A stretch of 64,000 nt of DNA from Microvelia longipes (taxonomy: Eukaryota > Arthropoda > Insecta > Hemiptera > Veliidae): the NCBI GenBank assembly GCA_018340805.1, contig JACMZG010000008.1, positions 27,081,245 through 27,145,244 on the forward strand, given 5' to 3'. Below are positions 37,101 to 53,915 of the stretch, in pieces. Within the stretch, counting starts at the first letter, position 1. Each line of letters opens with the position of its first letter. Below the pieces are notes generated by a model. That model was not told where the DNA came from. It did not search any database and saw nothing but the letters and a program-made list of their open reading frames with translations. Both the position numbers and the translations under genes were made by a program.

Positions 37101-38780
37101 TTGAAATGATGTATAATTAATAAAAACTTGATAAAATTGTAATGAAAAAGACATTCGTGTTTGTTACCCCTTTACTATTGTTTCTTACTGTGATATATAG
37201 TTAATAACTTGTTTTTATTTAGTTATCCTTTCTTTTCAAGAATTTAATTATTAATTTGTTGGGGTTAGTTTGTTAGATAAAAATAATAAATTTATTTCAG
37301 TTTTAAATTATATTATTTATTTATTGGTTACATTTTTGTAAATTTTTAAACTAAGTTATACAATTTTAATTATTTTTTTATTAAGCATATATAATGTGGT
37401 AACTCTTAAAAGATGCTAACAAAAATTTACTATATTACGAACAAAATTTTACAGAGCTGTTTTGAATTATAAGTGGAAAATCCACCATTTAAACACAGAG
37501 GACATTGTGTTAAGATAGGATGTACTATCTTCGCTAAAATTATTTTTGTTGATCAATGTATTAGATTTGGGAGATGAAAAATAAACTTTAATCTGTTACG
37601 TTTAACATTTGTTCCCAAGTTTTTATTTTATGATTTTATACTGTTTTTAATTACAACATTTTTACATTAATATTTGTGTGCCAGTCTTTACTCTTTTCTT
37701 ACATTAGCTTTAACTGGGGCTTTTCAAAACACAATGTGCCTGAAACTTATTTAATTTTCCTAATTATATTAATAAAACAAAATTAATAAAATCATGGTTT
37801 CTAGTTTTGCAAAAAGTGCTTTCCTGCATATTCAGATCCCAAAAGATTTAAGACCTAAGTACATAATATTTTCCTATCTCTTTAATATGTTACTACCTTT
37901 TAATTATGGATATACATAAATGCACAGAGTTACCACTGATATTTTTTTTTATAATGGGCAAGGAATTATTAATTTAAAATAAATAATTATTTGTTAAAAA
38001 ATAAGTTAAAATTAAAAATATTCTGGAAAATTGAAGTTTTTTACTTTCAGTGAATTATAATTAAAAATTAAAAGGGATTTATTTGGGGTTCAATATAATC
38101 TTTTGAAAAATACAAAAAATGAACAATTTGTAAATAAATTATTGTTATAAAAAATTTAAAAAAATGTATTTAAAAAATAGAGACTTAGATAGTTGATACA
38201 AAAAGAGATATTATAATAAAGAGTAAAAATAAATAAATAAACAAAAACAATTTAAATTTGATAATCATAATCAAATAAAATACCTATAATATAATTTCGA
38301 GACTTGTCACTAATGTAGTTATGGATGATGTGTACTTATTTCGAAATAAATCAAAACATAAAAAAGATTATTTGATGCCTGTTAAAAATTACAAAAATGG
38401 AATGTGAAATAAAAAATATATTTTATATTAAACATCAGATAGTAATAAAAAAATAAAGAAAATGTTTCAAATCTGTTTTGTATTATTTATTTTCTTACTT
38501 TAAGTATAGAAGAAAAAATATAGAACTTAAATTATCGAATCGCGACTCTAGGAAACTAACAAGTACAGATTTTCTTATCATTTTCACTATTTTTCTTTTA
38601 AAAAATAAATTATTAATTTTTAATAAGCAGTGGTGTTCTCAAGGGTATAAAAAATAAATTTAAAAAACTCATTAATCTATTAAAAAAATAGGAAGGAATA
38701 AAAAAATACTAAAATAAAGTATAAAATAGATAAAGAGAAAAAAAAAACTTGATAGAATTTGTTAAATTAATTTAACTAAT
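34123..38780. other. Gene-free, very AT-rich intergenic DNA
   Basis: More than 4.6 kb with no convincing reading frame; the overlapping frames at 34197-34464 are AT-driven. Many AATAAA words occur. It could be intergenic or a very long tomosyn 3' UTR. The TTGTAAAGGATGGGGTGG word near 34802 marks another repeat fragment. Confidence 0.4.
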
Positions 38781-38874
38781 TTAATAAGTTAAGAAGTAAG
38801 AAACTAAGAACAGACCAAACGAACTAAGAACTTCCATCAAAAGAGAGAAGAAGAGTGCGGTTGTAAGGGGGAAA

Positions 38875-40287
38875 ATGGGAACAGTGAAGCCTCCTGATCC
38901 AGGAGGGCAAATTTATGAAGAAAATTATTTTGACATGTCATGTCAAAATGAAAAAACCAAAGGGAAAAAAAGGGTAAGAGCAAGCTTAAGGCCACAAGAG
39001 GCATTTGTCCCAGTTGCGCCAAAAGCCAATATGTCTTTCTTAATAGTTAAAAGAGCAGATGGTACAACCTTAGGCAATGCATCACCATTCTTAATAGACA
39101 AATTGCTAGTAAACTCATGTGGTATAGTCAAGAATGTTAAGAAGTTAAGAGATGGTTCTTTGCTAGTCGAGACATTCTCGACAGAACAAGGGGAAAAGCT
39201 TTTAAGGAATTTACCTCGCAACGTCCATATACCACTAACAGTAGAGGCACATAGAACTTTAAATACTGTTCGCGGAGTGTTCTACTCCCCAGACCTGGAC
39301 CTCGTTAGTGTAGACGAAATTAAAGAAAACCTTAAATTTGAAGGAGTAACAAACATCTACAGAATTACCAGTAGAAAGAATGGCATTGTAGTCAACACTA
39401 ACTCGTATGTCGCCACTTTTGCTCTCGCTAAGCTCCCTGAGAAGGTCAAAATAGGTTATTTTTCAGTACCAGTCAGACCTTACATCCCTCTGCCAACAAG
39501 ATGTCGAAAGTGCTACAGGTTTAATCATGTTGAAGTCAATTGGAAGGAAGAGGTTTATACATGCCCTGAATGTTCAAAAGAAAAACATGAAACAGAAACA
39601 TGCCCGAACCAAAAGAAGTGCGTGAACTGCGGAGCGGAACACTCAACTTTATCCAGGGACTGTCCTCGTTGGTTACTAGAGAAGAAGGTTACTGAAACCA
39701 AAGTAATTGATAATTTGTCATACGCCGAAGCTAAAAGAAAGGTAATTACATCTAGAGTAGAAGAGGCTAAGTCTTATGCTAAGCTAACAGCAAAATCAGT
39801 TGAAACAAAAGATATGGGAACTCAATGTAATATGGAAGAAGTATGTGCTACACAAGCTATACCTAAAGAGCCTAAAATTATCCCAAAAGAACTTAAACCA
39901 ATGCCTAAAGTTCCTAAATCGCTGCCTAAAGAGGCAAAACCTGTGTCAAAAGAACTCGAACCAGTGCCGAAACATTGTCACAAACCGTTGGTAAAAGAAC
40001 CTAAATCAGTGTCTAGAAGCAATAAATTTATGTCTGAAAATGAAAAACCAAAAGAACATAATAAAACTAGAGGATCAAAAGATCAGGACAACCAATTATC
40101 TAGCACTCGAAATTATTACCTCAAAGACCAGACAGCAAGAATAATTAACTCACAAGAGGAAAGGAGAATGATGTTGGTTGATGACTGGTCAACAACAGAA
40201 GAAGACAGAAACAGTGCCTCTAGTGGATCAACAACTTCAAACAGTAGAAAGAAGAAAAAGAAACAAGTACATTATTGCTCAGCTTAA
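38875..40287 (+). CDS. Non-LTR retrotransposon ORF1 (gag-like nucleic-acid-binding protein)
   Basis: 470 residues with no internal stop. An RRM-like region lies at about 50-110 (SFLIVKRADG...LRDGSLLVET). Zinc knuckles follow at about 210-265: CRKCYRFNHVEVNW, CPECSKEKHETETC and CVNCGAEH...DC. The first knuckle has Trp where the last Cys is expected. The C-terminal half is a low-complexity run of Pro-Lys-Glu units (PKELKPMPKVPKSLPKEAKP, about 325-380) and ends Lys-rich (RKKKKKQ). The protein would coat element RNA. Assigned by the architecture of Jockey/I/X-element ORF1 proteins. Confidence 0.82.
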   Translation: MGTVKPPDPGGQIYEENYFDMSCQNEKTKGKKRVRASLRPQEAFVPVAPKANMSFLIVKRADGTTLGNASPFLIDKLLVNSCGIVKNVKKLRDGSLLVETFSTEQGEKLLRNLPRNVHIPLTVEAHRTLNTVRGVFYSPDLDLVSVDEIKENLKFEGVTNIYRITSRKNGIVVNTNSYVATFALAKLPEKVKIGYFSVPVRPYIPLPTRCRKCYRFNHVEVNWKEEVYTCPECSKEKHETETCPNQKKCVNCGAEHSTLSRDCPRWLLEKKVTETKVIDNLSYAEAKRKVITSRVEEAKSYAKLTAKSVETKDMGTQCNMEEVCATQAIPKEPKIIPKELKPMPKVPKSLPKEAKPVSKELEPVPKHCHKPLVKEPKSVSRSNKFMSENEKPKEHNKTRGSKDQDNQLSSTRNYYLKDQTARIINSQEERRMMLVDDWSTTEEDRNSASSGSTTSNSRKKKKKQVHYCSA

Positions 40288-40537
40288 ACAACTATCTAAT
40301 AGTTGTCTAAGTATAGCAATAAGTATTACTTTAAAGTACTTTAATTTTAAGACTAAATTTTCACTTAAATCTTTCACCTATCTATATAAAACTATCTTAT
40401 ATTTATCTTTACCTTTATTTTTTATTAATTTTATTTACCTTATTTAAACGTATCTCACTTATACTCATATAACTCATATTATACAGACCTCCAAAAGTTT
40501 TAAATTTCCACAGAATAAGAATAAATAAACATTAAAA

Positions 40538-41246
40538 ATGAAACATAAAAAAATAGCAATTGGCAGTTGGAACTGCAAAGGTTTACGAGCAAGAATAGAT
40601 GATATAAAATTACTATTAAAAGAAGAAAAGCTGCAAGTACTTCTCGTACAAGAAACTCATTTACCAACTAAACACACATTAAACATACAAGGGTTTAAAA
40701 CTTATAGAAACGATCCTGTAAACGGGCGTCAAGGTGGCTTAGCCACCTTTGTTTCCATAAACGTGCCAAGTCAAGAAGTACCAATCAATAGCAATAACGT
40801 TCAAGCACTAGCTACTAGGGTGGGAGGCTCATATCCCGTCACAATCTGTAACATATACTTAGAAAACAACAAGAAAATAGATAAAATAGACATAGAAAAC
40901 GTTATTAAACAATTACCTTCACCATTTATTCTGGCAGGAGACTTTAATGCCCACAGCCCAATGTGGGCTCCACAAATTAGATTCTAGGGGAAAAATTATT
41001 GAAGCAGTTATAGACGATCTCGACCTATTTCTAAATAACGATGACCAAAAAACATACATGGATGCTCGTACGGGAACCAATGATGCAATAGATTTAATCT
41101 TAACCAGTCGTGGACTGTCCCAATTAACTAAATTTGGAGTGTCTCACTTTCTGTATGGAAGTGACCACTTCCCACTTTTTATAACTATGTTTCCTAACGA
41201 GCCACAACCTAAACAAAGTCCCAAGTGGGCATTTAAGAGGCCGACT
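40538..41246 (+). pseudogene. Non-LTR retrotransposon ORF2, endonuclease domain, frameshifted
   Basis: The frame from ATG 40538 carries APE-type endonuclease motifs: GSWNCKGL (catalytic Asn), LLVQETHL (catalytic Glu) and GDFNAHSPMW. It is then broken by an indel near 40975 and continues in the next frame with SRGKIIE, NDAIDLIL and GSDHFPLF (the catalytic Ser-Asp-His). The downstream reverse transcriptase would fall in the N gap. The 40947 ATG is not a real start. As assembled, this copy cannot make a full ORF2. Confidence 0.85.
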
Positions 41247-42166
41247 NNNNNNNNNNNNNNNNNNNNNNNNNNNNNNNNNNNNNNNNNNNNNNNNNNNNNN
41301 NNNNNNNNNNNNNNNNNNNNNNNNNNNNNNNNNNNNNNNNNNNNNNNNNNNNNNNNNNNNNNNNNNNNNNNNNNNNNNNNNNNNNNNNNNNNNNNNNNNN
41401 NNNNNNNNNNNNNNNNNNNNNNNNNNNNNNNNNNNNNNNNNNNNNNNNNNNNNNNNNNNNNNNNNNNNNNNNNNNNNNNNNNNNNNNNNNNNNNNNNNNN
41501 NNNNNNNNNNNNNNNNNNNNNNNNNNNNNNNNNNNNNNNNNNNNNNNNNNNNNNNNNNNNNNNNNNNNNNNNNNNNNNNNNNNNNNNNNNNNNNNNNNNN
41601 NNNNNNNNNNNNNNNNNNNNNNNNNNNNNNNNNNNNNNNNNNNNNNNNNNNNNNNNNNNNNNNNNNNNNNNNNNNNNNNNNNNNNNNNNNNNNNNNNNNN
41701 NNNNNNNNNNNNNNNNNNNNNNNNNNNNNNNNNNNNNNNNNNNNNNNNNNNNNNNNNNNNNNNNNNNNNNNNNNNNNNNNNNNNNNNNNNNNNNNNNNNN
41801 NNNNNNNNNNNNNNNNNNNNNNNNNNNNNNNNNNNNNNNNNNNNNNNNNNNNNNNNNNNNNNNNNNNNNNNNNNNNNNNNNNNNNNNNNNNNNNNNNNNN
41901 NNNNNNNNNNNNNNNNNNNNNNNNNNNNNNNNNNNNNNNNNNNNNNNNNNNNNNNNNNNNNNNNNNNNNNNNNNNNNNNNNNNNNNNNNNNNNNNNNNNN
42001 NNNNNNNNNNNNNNNNNNNNNNNNNNNNNNNNNNNNNNNNNNNNNNNNNNNNNNNNNNNNNNNNNNNNNNNNNNNNNNNNNNNNNNNNNNNNNNNNNNNN
42101 NNNNNNNNNNNNNNNNNNNNNNNNNNNNNNNNNNNNNNNNNNNNNNNNNNNNNNNNNNNNNNNNNN
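41247..42166. other. Assembly gap (920 N)
   Basis: Unresolved bases. The gap begins inside the non-LTR retrotransposon, and sequence after it (from 42167) shows no reverse transcriptase, so the gap hides the element's 3' part or joins across a repeat. Its true length is unknown. Confidence 0.99.
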
Positions 42167-43194
42167 GTAAAAAAGGGCACTCTTCATTTTACATAGTAAT
42201 TTTTTAGTGATGGTTAGGTTGTCCTCTAAATTTTTGAAGGATCTTAATTAGTGTCCAGTGCAAAATCAATAATTTTTTATGTATAAGAATATAAGAACTG
42301 AAATAATTTTAATAACCTAAAAAACAATTTTTAAAGACATTCTTTTGAAATAGTGCTAAGGCTTTTAATCTTTACTTTTGAGTAACAGCTATGACCTTTT
42401 TAATTATAACAAGAACTTCAGCATGGATAAAAACTGAGCTGGAGAAGCCACCTTGTAGTGTTACTGATTAAATTAGTTTTCTAGATTGCAAAAACTTCCT
42501 TGAGATAGCAGAGCCCCATTATTTGAGTTCATATGTTCAAGATGGTTTGATAACTTGTTAAGTTATTGTTTGTGTTAAGTTTGTCTGAGGTAAGTCCCAG
42601 ATACTGTACTTGTGAAGCTATTTGGTAATTAAGATTGGTAGAAGAAAACTGGTGGACAAGTTGTTTTCCTATGGTCACTACAATGGGTTTATCATGCTTT
42701 CCACTCTCATTTATGACTTTGCTTACAATTCATATTATAATTATTCCAGAATATAACAAGGACTCAATCTCTTATTAATCAAGAGACTAAAATCTATGGA
42801 GTTGTGAGAATAAAAAATAAAGACAAATTGATTTCAAAATATTTATTTCTATAATGAATTATTTATACCACTGTTTTAGAGTTAAAATTATATTTAATTA
42901 TATATAAGCTAGATTGTCAGACTGTGCATTACAACCCAGTTAATCTAAAATATTTTATATGCATCCAAATGTAAAATTACAAATAAATCTTAGTCTACAA
43001 ATTATAATAAAGCTTTTCACATATTTTTTGAGTGTACCGTGGCAAATGGAAACATTTTGTCTCTTATCCTACAATTAGTAAGATTTATCTGGTCCTTAAG
43101 ACCTTCTAGTGGTTTGATGTTGATTTTTATTCTTTTAAAAATATAGTTGTTTTTTAATTACTCTGTTGATACGGATAGGAGTAGAGTAATTGAT
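42167..43194. other. Intergenic, downstream of the serine protease, no gene
   Basis: AT-rich. This is the probable 3' UTR side of the minus-strand protease: on that strand AATAAA-type words occur, for example from TTTATT at 42841. No other feature was recognised. Confidence 0.4.
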
Positions 43195-48201
<5,007 letters not shown>

Positions 48202-48836
48202 TGGGATTCCTTAATATCTAACATTTTAAAATTTATTTTGACACAAAAGTCAACTGTCAATTAAATAGTAAAACAATAATAATATCATAGAGTAAAGAAC
48301 TTTACAGGATAAGTTCCATGATATGTATTAATGAAATTTTACAAGTTTCAATTACTGTGCCATTGTTTGTTATATCTAAGTATGAACAAAACAAAACTAC
48401 ACTGACCAATAGGATTGCTTGTATTGTTGTACCAATATCCAGGTTATAACTAGTTATTCACCTTAATTACTTCACTAATTATCATAAGCAACAATAGCAA
48501 ATCATTTTAAAACATAAGATAAAGATAAAGACTTTTATTTGCTTAAGTTTACAATAACTTGTTACAAATAGAGTTGCTAAACATTAAAATAAAAAACTTG
48601 TTTCCTATACATTATTAAAATTACAAATTAGTACATGCATTATATGTTTCAGATTTAAAGTTATCAAGTGAAAGTAATGCTTATTTTTAAATAAAAATAT
48701 TATTTTTAGATAAAGAATCAAACAATAAGAATTGTGTCTATAAATAAATAAAATTTTATTTATGTGCTAATATTTATAACACAGTGACTTATAAGATAAG
48801 TAAATAAAAACAAAAAGCTCATTATTGAGATGCATG
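48202..48836. other. 5' flank of the protease gene
   Basis: AT-rich. It should hold the protease promoter on the minus strand, but I see no decisive TATA or initiator. No gene was seen. Confidence 0.35.
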
Positions 48837-49742
48837 CTATAATACGACACACGGCTAAAATCAATTGACACCCGCCAAAAATCTGTGAGGGAAAGAATTC
48901 TATTGGCTCAGACCGACCCCGCTCTTTCCCCTCCACTTTATGGCCAACCTCGGAATAAAAAAATACCTTTTCGTAAATAAAATCATAAAAAGGCAATACT
49001 GGTTGTAAATATTTGTAACCTCGCGTCGCTTTTATTTCCCTCATTGTGCATATTTATCTGTTCGAGTTCTTTTCGTTCCATTCCAATCTGTTTAATTCAT
49101 CCAATTATTGCAGAGTTGTAATATGATTTGAGTGCCTATATTTGACGCATGGACATTGATGTTCTTCAAGCATTTCTTGCTATTAGAGTACAGCGCAGGG
49201 TCTGGGGTCTGTCAACCAGCATTTTTTCGAAATGCCAATGTCTTTCAATAGATGACATTCTTGCCTTTTTTAAGTCATGAATGCATTATTTTGTCATATT
49301 ATTTTTATATATGAAACAATACGATTCAATTATACAAACATAACACAAAAAAGCAGTTTATTTTGGAAAAAAGTAATTATAGCTGACGATTTTAATAAAT
49401 CGTCAGCTATAATTACTTTTTTCCATACTTTTATCATAGAACTATTATGATCCATTGCATTACGTAAATCAAAACTTTAACTTCACTTAATTCATACTTT
49501 CCGAACAAATTTAATACAACACTTAGGTAAATTCATAAGATACAACGATATTCCTACTTAAAAAGTAAATAAATAAATTTTTAAAAATAAAAAAAATCAA
49601 ATCAAAAAAAATCATAAAATTCAAAACATAACCTGACTTTCAGTGCCAGAGTAGGGATTTTTTTTTGTTACTATTTTTTATTTAAAAATGAGGGTTGAAA
49701 GCATTTTTGGGGTCAACATTTTAGCCGTGTGTCGTACTATAG
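48837..49742. mobile_element. MITE-like element with ACACACGGCTAAAAT inverted ends
   Basis: The left end CTATAATACGACACACGG and the right end CCGTGTGTCGTACTATAG are inverted copies, continuing as GCTAAAAT then diverging. Length is about 906 bp. It shares its end sequence with the smaller element at 51374-51540. A 94-residue minus frame inside (48760-49044) overlaps the left end and matches nothing I know. No clear target duplication was seen. Confidence 0.6.
49365..49424. repeat. Perfect 28-bp inverted repeat, 4-nt loop
   Basis: The arms begin GGAAAAAAGTAATTATAGCT and mirror exactly after the loop TAAT. It lies inside the MITE at 48837-49742. Confidence 0.9.
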
Positions 49743-50012
49743 TATAAAATAATAAATACAATTTTAAGTATTTATGTATCTTAAAATAACTTAATGATAT
49801 AGGATTATTAAAATAAGGAAAAAATCTGTAAAAAATAAAATTAAAATAAATAAAATCTAAACATGATTTAACTTGAAAATTTATAAGCTAAATAATTAAT
49901 AATAGTCATGACGAGTTTACTTTCTGCTGTAAGATTATCACTCAATGAATAATAAAAACTTCTTATCATAAGAGCATTTGAAAAATAAAAATATTTTTTT
50001 TTAGTGGCCTTT

Positions 50013-51345
50013 TCAAAAATATATTAGTATGGATGAAATATTGGTGTTATCACTAAATAAATTTAGGTCAAAAAGCTTTATAGGCAAGTACTGGTTTCTT
50101 AGGGCATTGAAAAATATATGGAACAGGGTTTCTTTTTGATCACAATTACAAAGAAGACAAATAGCATCAGTGTTGACTTTATACAGAATACCATTAAATG
50201 ATATCTTTAATATGTTGAAACTGAAGTTCGAACTTGCGCTAGCAGCTTTTTGCATAATAAAAGGCAGACCCATGAAAATAGTTAATATTTGGGTTATGAG
50301 CTGTGAACTGTTTTGTAAAAACTACTGTATGACGTCGTTTTTTAAATCTTCATGTATTAATTTACTTTGTATATTTGGTTATAATTTTATTAATTTTTTA
50401 TCAATAGCTCTAGTTAAATCTATCTATTCTATTATTTAGTTGCGTAACCAGTTAAAATTATTATTATTTTGATCTAAAAATAAGCTTCAAACATACTTTG
50501 ACGTTTGTCTGAATCTAGATAAATATGACTGATATAATTTAAAGTTTGTCTCAAAACAGATACTGATACATGAGTAAGGTTAAATTCAGCCCTAATAATA
50601 ATGAGGTACGTTACTTTGTAGAGAGAAGTATTTTTAAAGAAAAAGGTCTGAGCAGCTTCTAGTTGCGGGCGGTAACGCAAAGCCCACAACTGGGCCGTAA
50701 GTTAAAGTGGAAATTACATGCGGAAAAAGTTTTTAAGACGGCATTAAATGAATTATTTTTAGCTGCAACTAGGGTAGCTCTGAGTGAACCAGACGCTGTA
50801 CGACATCGGCTTATTGTTAGAAGCTTGCTCAAAAACCCCTTTCTGGAAAAACATACCCTAGTTAGTTAAATTAATTTCTTCGATTAACTGACCATCATAA
50901 TATATGCTTTTTCTGTTCTTGGATAAACCACCTTTACTAAAAATTACAACTTTAGTTATACTTAAGTTAACTTCTATACCATAAAGTTTACAATATTCTT
51001 GTAATATCTTAAGTTTATTGTTCATATCCACCTCAGAAAAAGCAAATATTATTATCGTCGCAGTAATAATAACTCTCTGAGCCCGTCAATATTAACTCCT
51101 TGAGTTCCTCTAGCTCTAAAAAGTTTTCTAAGTCGCAAATCAGGAGATTAAATAAAGTGGTGATAATATTCGCCCTGTAATAGGCCTCTTAGGATATTAA
51201 TAGGTTATTAAACCTAATTTTAGTACAGGCTTGTTTGTATAAGTTCAATTGCTCTAATTTTATCACTAACTTTAAGTGATTTTTAAATAAAACATAATGA
51301 AGTATCTTGTCAAAAGCCTTTTTGAAATCGATAAAACACGCTACT
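50013..51345 (-). pseudogene. Degenerate non-LTR reverse transcriptase fragment
   Basis: Reading the minus strand in several frames, RT landmarks appear in the right order: FIDFKKAFDK (motif A, near 51320-51345), TLFNLLICDLENFL (about 51130-51165) and YYYCDDNN (motif C, near 51050-51075). Later comes a C-terminal Cys-rich segment, CLLCNCDQKETLFHIFF (about 50105-50160), typical of CR1/Jockey-type elements. Several stops and frame breaks lie between, so it is dead. The 5' part and endonuclease are missing. Confidence 0.75.
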
Positions 51346-51373
51346 ATTCATTTTAAAACATTATATTACTATC

Positions 51374-51540
51374 GTATAACACACGGTTATAATTGACAGT
51401 GAGGAAAAATAGTGTTGATGGAACCAATGAGGTTAGCCTGAATTGAAATAGGGGTGTGGTTTAATATATCCAGGAGAACCTCATTGGCATTCTCCCATTA
51501 TTTCCCCACACTGTCAACTGATTTTAACCGTGTGTTATAC
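51374..51540. mobile_element. 167-bp MITE, related to 48837-49742
   Basis: Ends GTATAACACACGGTTA and TTAACCGTGTGTTATAC are inverted copies extending through TTGACAGTG/CACTGTCAA. The interior holds a smaller inverted pair (CCAATGAGGTT...AACCTCATTGG). No coding capacity. Confidence 0.7.
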
Positions 51541-53808
51541 TATAACTTGTTGGGTTATCACATTATTGTATACGTTATATTATTATTACATATTATGTTT
51601 TTATTACTAATAACTTTGGGGCTGTCAAAAGTTATTACATTAGGTAATAAAAAAAAAAAAAATTAATTAATGCTTTTTATTAAAGAATCTATTACTGGGA
51701 TCTCAGCTCCTTTCATTTCCAATTTTTATTTCTATCACTCATAAAAATGTCTTATCGCCTCTAAAAAAGTATCTTAAAGGTACTGCTATACATTAACTCT
51801 CCGAGTCTAATGAGACAGGTAACACAATCAACTTAATTTTGTGTAATATAAGTGCAGTAACTTTTTGTTATTGTTTCGTAAAAATTTCTGTCACACAAAG
51901 TATTACTCATCAATGACAGGCAACATAAAGTAGGCATAACCTACTCTATGATTACAATATTTGCTAAAGTACAAGATGTTAGAAATTTATAAGGCCATTC
52001 AATTCTATGTAAACTAACCAATCTCATTCGGAGGTTATAGCTTTATATGAATGACGTGACATCATTGGTATGGCGGTCAACATTGAAAATTTACTATTTA
52101 TTTTAGCAATCTCATTCATAAAAACCCTCCAATTGAATCACTTTATAAATTCTATCAGCTTGTTAAAGTAACTAAAACGTTATAAGTTTTGCAATTGCTA
52201 ACTAAAACTAATAATATACAAGTGGTAAACTTTAGCCCCGCCTTGAATAATTTGGAAAGTAATTTGATATCGGGTAAGAAATACATTAGAACTTTCTTAA
52301 CTTTTAGGGATTTGCTACTCAGAATACAAAAATCCTGTCATTTATATCTCAATATGACTTCAGACTTGCTTCACTTATCCTGTGACACATCTACATGCTG
52401 ACCTTGCTTGATGCAGCTAACACTAGTAATCCGACACAAGCCGTGGAAATAATAGCCATATTAAAATGAAACTTAGCTTAATTGTTTATAACAAAGGAAT
52501 ACATTGGTGCCAAATTTCAACATTATTGATTAAAAAAAAAGTAATACATGCTATTCAATAACAGATGAAACTGGTTGAACTAATATAGTCGCAAAGTTTA
52601 CTTGTACAGTTTAAACAGCTTGTTTCCTTCTAACAATTAACTCAGATATCTCTCATCATCTCTATTACAGCAAATGAACTATTATAGGCAACATAAATTA
52701 TTTTATGTACTGCCCGGTCAATAGCTTTAGTAAAACAGGGAATAACAAAGGTTGAAAAATAGTTTAAAGAAATTTTATTTCAAATTTATATATTTTACAC
52801 ATAATATTTCAGAACTTAAATATTTACAATGTAATTATAATAGTAACATGAACATGAAATCTGGATAGATAAAATTAAGAAGAAGGTAAATCATTTTGCC
52901 TTCTTTTTCCCTTTTATTCACATAAGCTGATAGTCTGTTGATAAAGAGTATAGTTTACTTAATAGATTTATCACCAAAATAATAAGCTAAATTGATAGTG
53001 ATTTATTTACAATATAATAGAAAGCAATGTGCACTATACATTATAAAGAATTTTCAAGTCACAGAAAAAGATAAGAGTGTCTAAATTCAAATTCATGACA
53101 GAGTAGTTTATTATTTTAATATATTTTTAATGCAAACAAAATCTAGATTAAATATATTTTTATGAACATTTTTAATTATTTTTTATTATTTAATTTTCTA
53201 TAATAAAGGATCACAACATTATAAAATATAAGTATAAAGAACTCTAAAAGTTTTCAAAATTTAAATTTATCAGCAACACTTTTTATTACGGTTCTTAAAT
53301 GATTTTTAAAATTATAAACAACATGTGACTGAGAACAGGTTCAAATTTTTATTCGTCAATAACATTAATTGTTGTTACTAATTAAATATTTATAAAAGAA
53401 ATTAAAGTACATTTTTAAAGTATTATTCACACAATTATTGCATAAATAGTAGTATTTTCATGAGTATGAAACACTAATTGGTAAAATAAAATTATTACAA
53501 TACTTTTTTCATATAATTGATAAATTATTCTATTAAATAATTAAACATACAATTTCAAGCCATAGATTGGATTCTATAAACTTTACTAATACAAATATTA
53601 ATGCTTAATTTTATAAAATCTCAAAAATGAAAATAAAAAACAAATTATAGCTCAAAATAATGTAAACAGACTTTTAAGTATAAAAAATAAATAAATAAAA
53701 CATTAAGCAGGTATAAAAAATAATATTAAAAGTACGCAAGATCAGTTCACATAAAAATAAGTAGTTACAAACAATAATAACTTATATGAGATTATGAAGC
53801 AGATAACC
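51541..53808. other. Intergenic DNA and TMEM50 3' region
   Basis: No gene. Moderately repetitive between 51700 and 52700. The part nearest 53808 should be the TMEM50 3' UTR (minus strand); TTTATT words on the plus strand (poly(A) signals on the minus) occur, for example near 52981. Confidence 0.4.
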
Positions 53809-53915
53809 CTATCCCCACTGATCTTCTATTCGTCCAAATTTGAAAATTAAGGAACTTCCGAATATAAATAGGTTTTGCAGGAAAAGAGCAACACCAACCC
53901 AATAAACAGGCTTAC
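53809..53915 (-). CDS. TMEM50: TMEM50 exon 4
   Basis: Acceptor ATGTTTCAG; stop TAG at 53809. It encodes KPVYWVGVALFLQNLFIFGS followed by SLIFKFGRIEDQWG, i.e. helix 4 and the conserved FKFGR.ED.W tail. The ATG at 54003 upstream of the acceptor is intronic. Confidence 0.95.

Larger units (their letters stand above)
38780..41246 (+). mobile_element. Non-LTR retrotransposon (Jockey/I-like), truncated by an assembly gap
   Basis: In order: a purine-rich leader (AAGAGAGAAGAAGAGTGCGG at about 38841), an ORF1 with zinc knuckles (38875-40287), a 250-bp spacer, and an ORF2 that begins with an apurinic endonuclease domain (from 40538). ORF2 is frameshifted near 40975 and runs into the N gap at 41247. 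The reverse transcriptase and 3' end are not in the visible sequence. The exact 5' end is not determinable. Confidence 0.85.

Noticed and set aside
48760..49044. 94-residue minus-strand frame
   Set aside because: It crosses the end of a MITE; composition is not coding-like and no domain is recognised.
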